From Symsagittifera roscoffensis (Eukaryota > Xenacoelomorpha > Acoela > Convolutidae): a stretch of DNA of 64,000 nt. Position numbers and translations under genes: made by a program. The DNA is taken from the NCBI RefSeq assembly GCF_963678635.1, contig NC_087071.1, forward strand, positions 34,899,680 to 34,963,679. The letters run 5' to 3'. This document shows, one piece after another, positions 63,879 through 64,000 of this stretch (the stretch's first letter is position 1; every line of letters starts with the position of its first letter). The notes under the pieces are model-generated. The model searched no databases. It had not been told where the DNA came from and was given only the letters and a program-made list of their open reading frames with translations.

Positions 63879-64000
63879 AGCCATGTTTTGGTTGTGAATT
63901 GATTAAATACTAAAAAAATTAGTATAGTGCTTTCATCATACTTTCAAACACAATCAAGTAATAATAAATTTGAAAAAATAGAGCCCAACAGCGCTGAGTT
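63879..64000 (+). repeat. Direct repeat, right copy (runs off the window)
   Basis: Counterpart of 62826-62947; it continues past the window end, so the true repeat length is unknown. Confidence 0.8.

Overview
The window is AT-rich metazoan-type DNA: few recognisable host genes, many TATA/CAAT-like and splice-like signals, and mostly transposable elements and segmental duplications. Nothing in it fixes the phylum. Ty3/Gypsy, Ty1/Copia-like, LINE, hAT-type MITE, foldback and FLYWCH-MULE sequences together with MATH-domain and epoxide-hydrolase-like genes point to an invertebrate animal (inference).

Layout. 1-3.2 kb: the 3' half of a broken Ty3/Gypsy element (family E: RNase H, integrase, Pro/Ser-rich tail). 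3.2-8.9 kb: duplication block 1, holding a Copia-like RNase H remnant (minus strand), an hAT-type MITE, a poly-C foldback, an 8 x 94-bp tandem array joined to a large inverted repeat, and an apparently intact MATH-domain gene. 8.87-14.4 kb: Ty3/Gypsy copy D (plus strand), running into a 200-N gap. 14.6-15.0 kb: the 3' end of a third MATH-domain gene. 15-27.6 kb: gene-poor DNA with two copies of an AT-rich duplicated block, a frameshifted unknown gene, an epoxide-hydrolase-like gene lacking its cap domain, a head-to-head LINE fragment pair and a second MITE. 27.65-32.2 kb: duplication block 2, the paralogue of block 1, with the second MATH gene. 32.2-54.7 kb: three Ty3/Gypsy elements (A, B, C) in the same minus orientation, each with 285-bp LTRs and an ATAGC target duplication. 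54.7-61.5 kb: nested duplications of MATH-gene downstream sequence. 61.7-63.7 kb: a decayed FLYWCH/MULE transposon, followed by repeats with tRNA-like segments.

The most unusual observation concerns the A-D Gypsy family. Integrase is not joined to the protease-RT-RNase H frame. It sits in its own ATG-started ORF preceded by a conserved splice-acceptor-like sequence, while the upstream frame ends in a conserved predicted membrane segment. The same elements carry three evenly spaced CTCF-consensus-like motifs just upstream, and a Gag start codon formed across the LTR/primer-binding-site junction. Flank comparison indicates that the A-B-C array grew by unequal recombination between two insertions.
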